This document shows positions 59,015-64,000 of a stretch of 64,000 bases of DNA, piece by piece. Each line of letters begins with the position of its first letter. The stretch's first letter is position 1. The DNA comes from Perilla frutescens (Eukaryota; Streptophyta; Magnoliopsida; Lamiales; Lamiaceae), in NCBI GenBank assembly GCA_026008535.1, contig BRKX01000014.1, forward strand, positions 43,778,506 to 43,842,505, in the 5' to 3' direction. Below the pieces are notes generated by a model that searched no databases, was not told the origin of the DNA, and saw only the letters and a list, made by a program, of their open reading frames with translations. The position numbers and the translations under genes are program-made.

Positions 59015-60612
59015 ATGGCACTCTCAAACCTGTCCTCGATACTCAAAGAAAATAAGTTAGTCGGTGAAAACTATAATGACTGGATTCGTAACCTTTATCT
59101 CGTCCTAATTGCTGAAGGACACAAATTTGTACTTGAAGAGGAATGTCCTCAAAAGCCAGATGAGAATTTTGGCGAAGAGCAAAGGGTGGCCTATGCTAAG
59201 TGGGTCAAATCTGATGAGATTGCACACTGTTATATTTTGGCTTCTATGTCAAATGTGCTGCAACTGCAACATCAGTCAATAAAGACTGCTTATGATGTAA
59301 TGGTCAACCTTAAGGAGCTCTTCGGTTACCAGAACCGCTCGGCGCACCACTTGGTGATGAAGAAACTGATAAGCACGAGAATGGTTGACTCCACACCTGA
59401 TAGGGTTCATGTTCTCAGTATGATGAGTTATCTGGCTGTGATCGAGACCTTGGGTGGAGATCTGGATGCCGAGTCTCAGATAGAGATTGTGCTTCACAGC
59501 CTGTCCCCGAAGTTTGAGCAGTTTAGATTGAACTTCAACATGATAAAGAAGGACGCTACCTTATTTGAACTGCTCATAGATCTTTAGGCGGCTGAGTTAC
59601 CTCAGAAGGGAAATCCAGAGGCACACCTTGCTCAAAATAGGGTGTCTTCTTCTGGTACTAAAAAGAAGAAGAGGAACGCGCCAAAGAAAGCTGCAGATGG
59701 GGCACCTAAGGTGAAGAAGCCCAAGACAAAGATTCCTCCCAAGGAATTTAAGTCAAAGACAAAGTGCTTCAAGTCCGGCCAGCCAGGTCACTGGAAGGCG
59801 GTGTGTCCAAACAAGAAGAAGAAAGGTATGTCCCACACTCTTGTTGTTGAAACATATGTAGCAACTTGTTCTACTCAGTCATTGGTAGTAGATACTTGAG
59901 CTACTGATCATGTTTGCATGTCTTTATAGGGGTTCTTGGAATAAAGACAGCTGAGTGATGGGGAGATCATCGTCTACATGGGCAATGCTATGAAAGTGGC
60001 GGCTGTTGCAATGGGAGACGTTACCTTATCTTTTAGTACTGATAGGAGTTTAGTTTTGAAGGATTGTCTTTATGTGCCTGGTTTTAGGCGAAACCTTGTT
60101 TCGGTTTCTAAACTTTTTATGGATGGATGTTCATTTTCTTTTGATAACAAGGTTGTTATCTTTAGTGGTAAACATTTTATCTGTTCTGGCACATTAGATG
60201 GACATCTTTATTTACTTAATCCTATGCAAAACACTACGCAAAAGCAACTACTGAATACATCGATAACAAACCCTAATAAAAGGAAAGAACCTTCAAAATT
60301 GAATCAAACCTATCTTTGGCATCTGAGTCTCGGCCATATTAACCTTTAGAGTATACAAAGGCTAGTAAATGATGGACCTCTATCTTCATTAGTCCTAGAA
60401 TTGTTCCCTTTGTGTGAATCCTATTTGGAAGGTAAAATGACCAATCATTTTTTTGAATCAAAAGGAAATCGATCCGAAGGGCTATTAGATTTGATTCACT
60501 CTGATTTATGTGGCCCTATGTCAGTTCAACCTCGAGGAGGCTACGAGTATTTCATCACACTCATTTATGATCACTCAAGATATAGATATATCTATCTATA
60601 ACGTCGCAAGTC
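59015..60612 (+). pseudogene. copia C gag-pol (Gag, knuckle, PR, GAG-pre-integrase, INT start)
   Basis: ATG 59015 (MALSNLSSILKENKLVGEN). Gag is open to 59587, where CAG has become TAG (LLIDL-stop-AAEL). After it come a Lys-rich linker, a damaged knuckle CFKSGQPGHWKAVC (second Cys is Ser), protease VVDT-stop-ATDHVC with TGA at the active-site Gly, GAG-pre-integrase (59978-60349; LNQTYLWHLSLGHIN) and the start of the integrase (LCESYLEGK, DLIHSDLCGPMSV, EYFITLIYDHSRY). CRM-type LTR H interrupts after the RRKS codons. The upstream in-frame ATG at 58985 is not used in relatives; 59015 aligns with the starts of A and B. Confidence 0.9.
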
Positions 60613-61275
60613 TGATGCGATCCTCGCCGGCATGATGATGACGATTGTGTTGTTTTCCCATGAGTATCAGGTTACACGAACAATTAGGGATGAAAGATTC
60701 AAACCCTAGCCTCATAATGAAGTTGAACTACGAATTTGATTGAATCCGCGACCTCCGATCAATTGGAAACACGAACTCGGATTGTATTAATGACGCCACA
60801 AATGGGTATGTGAATCTGTTTGATAAGTCGATTGAATCTCACATTGTGTTGTGAAACTCGAATAACTCTATTAGAGAGAAAAGTGAAAAACTCATGATTA
60901 AAATCAATATCAAAGTTGAATGTCCTCAAATAATGAGCATACAAAGTCTTATAGTTGGCCCAAATAATTAAGCCCTAAAATAAAATCCTACACAAACTAG
61001 GAAACAAAACAAGGTAAAATTCGGAACCGTCCATATAGACGCGACAGGGTCTCGGTCGCGCCACACTCCATCGGGTCACGTCTCGGAGGGATGAGTGCGG
61101 GTCGCGCCAGGTCTGTCACTGGGCCGCTCCTTCCTTGGTGGTTTTCAGCCCTCTGCATCAGCGTGTAGTCGCATTGTGTCTATCATCGGATCGCGCCTTG
61201 GTCGTGCCGTGACTGTACTCAGGTCACGCCGCTCCTCCGTCTCACACTCGCATGTGATCTTCATCTTCTAACTAT
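60613..61275 (-). repeat. CRM-type LTR H (solo or 3' LTR), interrupted
   Basis: Plus-strand TGATGCGATCCTCGCCGG onward; its reverse complement matches the 3' end of the F LTR (CTGATACTC, GGGAAAACAA, CCGGCGAGGATC, CATCA). A CpG-rich segment (61038-61260) resembles D. It enters copia C integrase at 60612 and is itself entered by chromovirus G at 61275. A solo LTR and a whole element cannot be told apart because the rest lies beyond G. Confidence 0.75.
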
Positions 61276-63692
61276 TGTAACGCCCCGATCCCGGGAGAAG
61301 GGTAGGGGACCGGTGTGCTACTTGGGGGAAGGGGGAAGGGGTTGTTGAACAGAAGCAATCAAAGAAATAGGGTTAGTGCCCTAAAAATTTGGGCAGCATA
61401 ACCTCTATAAATGGACCAATCCACGCTTTTAAAGCGTATGAAAAGACTCAAACCAGATACCATGACTCTTAGGATGAACCATAGAAAGAATAACAAATGC
61501 AAACTTCAATGTAAATAATAACAGTTCAAAGGTTAACTGTTAATAGGTTAGGCATGAAAAAGGCCAGACTAATGTTTGTCCAAATACATGAAGTAAAGAG
61601 ATGTCAGGCTCCCGTCTGTCGTGAAATCAATATAGAGCCAGGCTTTTGCCTTGACATGGAAAGCAATGTAAAGCCAGGCTTGCGCCTGTCTGAATAAGGA
61701 AAGTAAATAAATGTCAGGCTTTTGCCTGTCAGGAATAGAAAGTAAATGGGATTCGGAGAACCGAACAATCCGTAACAATAAAGAAAATAGGATTTAGAGA
61801 ACCGAACACTCCATAACAGTAAAGAAAATGGGATTCAGAGAACCGAACAATCCATAACAGTAATCAGAGTAAGCGGAAAAGAACGCAGTGCATTTATTCA
61901 GACTCAAAAGGAAGCATGTTCTCAGTTAGACTCCATAGCGGAAAAGGAAACATATACATCAAACAATAGCCCTTCAAACTTAACACAATCGTCCGCCATC
62001 CCGCAGCTCATCCTGAAAATATTTGAAAAGATTTTTGGGCGTGAGTACTAATGCACTCAGTGGGTACTTTTGAGAAAGACCTTCACAATCATTTTATAAA
62101 ACAGAATATCCAATCATATTTTAAGCATATCATGGAAAGCTTTCAAAACAGAAAATTTTGGAATTCCATGTATACTAAATCATTTTAGTTCCATCATTGC
62201 GCGCCACTCTCCCCTAGAACGCTTATGGTGAGTCGGTTCGTGTACACAACCCGGCTACTTAAGGTTGGACACTGTCCTGTTTGCTTGGGGCTCGATATCG
62301 TGAACCATTGTAGTTTCATCACCAAAAACAGTAGTAAGACTTACATGAGTCAGGAGAGCACATCAAATACAGTCATGAGTTGGATATTCAATCACATTCA
62401 TTTTATAAATATCAGGGATTAATAACCCGAAATACATTTTTATATAATAAAAACCCACCTGATAATCTGATATGGATAGCTAGATCTAGATTCTGATTTT
62501 GGTCTCCACTAGAAGTCTCCTTCTTCTGTGCCTACAAGATTATTCGGCAACTTAGTTTCGATGAAAGACTACCATTAGCTGAAAATCTAACCTGTCTTAA
62601 CTATGAAGTAAATATTATAATATCTACTATCTTAATACGCAGCACCCGGGTCATCAAAATATTTTGACTCTTAAGGGAACTTTACTCAGGGCATTTTTAT
62701 AAAGAAAAACCTTTTTGGAAGTTTTGGCATACGGGGTGATCAAACCCGTATCCTAAAATTAATTCGGTACAAATAAATTCATACCGTAAGATCCGCCCAT
62801 TGGAAAAATATGAAACTTTAAATAAAAAAACTATAATTTGACATGGAACAACTTTTGAGCTTAAAAATACGATAGGGCTATCCACGAAGGATAGATCTGA
62901 AAAAGACTACAATTTAATAATCAGATACCTAAAATATACCCGAAATTAAAAAGTGACAACATGTAAAATGTATATAAATATACATAGAATATGAAACCCT
63001 AAAGACATTTTTTTAATCCGGCGATCCGAAAGAGTCGCCGATTTGAGAGGGTGGTGACGACTTTTGACAGTGGTCACGATGACTTTCCATCATGATCGTC
63101 CATCGTGTCATCATTTCAATCACGTATTCGTGATCTACGCGTTGACACTTTCAAAATGACTATTTCAGAATTGAAATAGGAAACTAGAGATGTACCTTCT
63201 CTAGAAGCTGCTCGGCGTTTCGATTTTGAAAATGAATGAAAAATGAAACCTTAACCTCCTATTTATAGAAGAAAAATAAATAGGATAATAACGAATAAAA
63301 GAAAGAGGATAATGATGGAATAGGATAATGATGGAAAAACAATAGGATAATTATGAATAGGATAATATTTCGAAAAAGAAATTGGATAATGACGGATGTG
63401 CCTTAGTTATCCAAATCTATTACTTTTCACCCTAAAATTGTGCCAAGTGTTCATTTGAACTCGGAATTGGAAAATTCAAAGTTTGGCACGATGCTTGGAA
63501 CATTTTCTATCAACCCGAGAAAAATATCAGAACATATTTTTAAAGCAATTTTTTGATCAAATTAAATTTAACAGATTTCTCTGGCTGCGATTTTTCTTTA
63601 TTTGAGTCCTTTAAGGACCCAACTTATTTCCTTACTTACCAGAGGGTAACATAAGTCAAATAAAACCTTTTAAAATATTTCGGGGTATTACA
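61276..63692 (-). repeat. chromovirus G 3' LTR
   Basis: 2417 bp, plus-strand TGTAACGCCCCGATCCC to TTTCGGGGTATTACA. Conserved block at 62011-62065. At 61590-61880 short imperfect repeats occur (GCCAGGCTT..GCCTGTC and AGAGAACCGAACA). The 65-codon frame 62225-62422 is unsupported. Confidence 0.88.
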
Positions 63693-63705
63693 TTCTACCC
63701 TCCTT
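63693..63705 (-). other. polypurine tract of chromovirus G
   Basis: AAGGAGGGTAGAA on the minus strand between the pol stop and LTR start; it overlaps the stop codon TAA (63704-63706). Confidence 0.85.
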
Positions 63706-64000
63706 AATAAAAATTTCGTCTCGAAATTTGCGTACCTCTATAGGGTAAATCAGGGTACAACTCCTTGATTCTACTTTCAAGCTCTCATGTGGCTTTCTCT
63801 TTCGCATGGTTATTCTATAAGACTTTCACGAGTGACATCTGCTTGTTCCATAATTCTTGGACCCGTCGGTCAAGAATAGCCTCTGGTCTTTCCTCATTAG
63901 ATAAATCCTGGTTCAGGACTATCTCCTCATTCTTTATAACATGCTTAGGATGCAACTTACACTTCCTCAACATTAAGACATCAATCACGTTATGAACCTT
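63704..64000 (-). pseudogene. pol: chromovirus G integrase tail and chromodomain (partial)
   Basis: 99 codons from the edge to TAA: VHNVIDVLMLRKCKLHPK, then a chromodomain (NEERPEAILDRRVQELWNK, SLVKVL, ELESRIKELYPDL) and the tail GTQISRRNFY. Two stops (after KVL, and AT-stop-ELE where Trp is usual) inactivate it. The chromodomain followed by the polypurine tract and LTR is the same layout as in E. Confidence 0.85.

Larger units (their letters stand above)
52222..60612 (+). mobile_element. Ty1/copia element C (3' end lost)
   Basis: Same family as A and B but on the plus strand. 5' LTR 52222-56525 (split by a solo LTR), primer site 56528-56542, leader, then gag-pol from 59015 to 60612, where CRM-type LTR H enters the integrase. 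The left flank GGTAT is its one visible target-site copy, in the 3' LTR of F. RT, RNase H and 3' LTR are not in the window. Confidence 0.9.
61276..64000 (-). mobile_element. chromovirus G, 3' end (runs off right edge)
   Basis: Minus-strand element: 3' LTR 61276-63692, polypurine tract 63693-63705, chromodomain end of pol to the edge. Left flank ACTAT is one target-site copy; the other lies outside. It is related to E by its chromodomain and LTR ends but clearly a different family. Confidence 0.85.

Noticed and set aside
1..64000. Host protein genes, tRNA or rRNA genes, CRISPR-like arrays
   Set aside because: None recognised. The tRNA-like words are retrotransposon primer sites, and the repeated sequences are LTRs, leaders or microsatellites.

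Overview
This is a gene-free stretch of flowering-plant nuclear DNA built almost entirely from nested LTR retrotransposons, one non-autonomous Mutator-like DNA transposon and several solo LTRs. I found no host gene, tRNA, rRNA, operon or CRISPR array. Plant origin follows from the families present: Ty1/copia (one multi-copy family and a SIRE-like piece), an Athila-type element with a tRNA-Asp primer site, Tekay/Del-type chromoviruses with chromodomains, and CRM-type (centromeric retrotransposon) gypsy elements. The species cannot be named. CRM copies, deep nesting and decayed reading frames suggest pericentromeric heterochromatin (inference).

Layout. (1) 1-13620: copia element A, minus strand. 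Its gag is open to the left edge, followed by a 2.5-kb AT-rich leader and a 5' LTR (3140-13620) split by a young Athila-like element (3610-12660, target-site duplication GCCTC). The Athila-like element has gag and a large accessory ORF but no pol, and carries a 0.5-kb inverted repeat. (2) 13621-14661: spacer with a zinc-knuckle remnant, probably of a MULE transposase. (3) 14662-22883: copia element B, minus strand, full gag-PR-INT-RT-RH order but with many stops; its right LTR is cut off. (4) 22884-27856: CRM-type element D, minus strand, fused to B by a deletion and missing most of its internal region, with a chromovirus LTR piece in the gap.

(5) 27857-46014: a SIRE-like copia RT split in two. 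Between the halves sits a 17-kb nest: candidate solo LTR X, holding Tekay-type element E (28869-44985), which holds a MULE (29425-32645) that itself holds a solo LTR (30173-32425), plus a second solo LTR (38356-41705) in E's integrase. (6) 46015-52221: CRM-type element F, plus strand. (7) 52222-60612: copia element C, plus strand, inserted in F's 3' LTR and carrying a solo LTR (52463-55346) in its own 5' LTR. (8) 60613-61275: a CRM-type LTR (H) in C. (9) 61276-64000: the 3' LTR and chromodomain end of another chromovirus (G) running off the right edge.

How it fits together. Target-site duplications give the order of insertion: AAGAG (X), AATTAAATT (MULE), GTTGG, TACTC and ATCGG (solo LTRs), GCCTC (Athila-like). 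Removing two of the insertions restores an uninterrupted reading frame (E integrase, SIRE-like RT), which supports the boundaries. The Athila-like element is the youngest visible insertion with two LTRs: they differ at only about twenty positions by eye. The most unusual items are the pol-less Athila-like element with inverted arms, the CRM reading frame that runs through the polypurine tract into the LTR, a block of about 50 bp kept in six diverged chromovirus LTRs, and a TATA box centred in a palindrome in the copia LTRs. I saw no convincing new defence or metabolic system.
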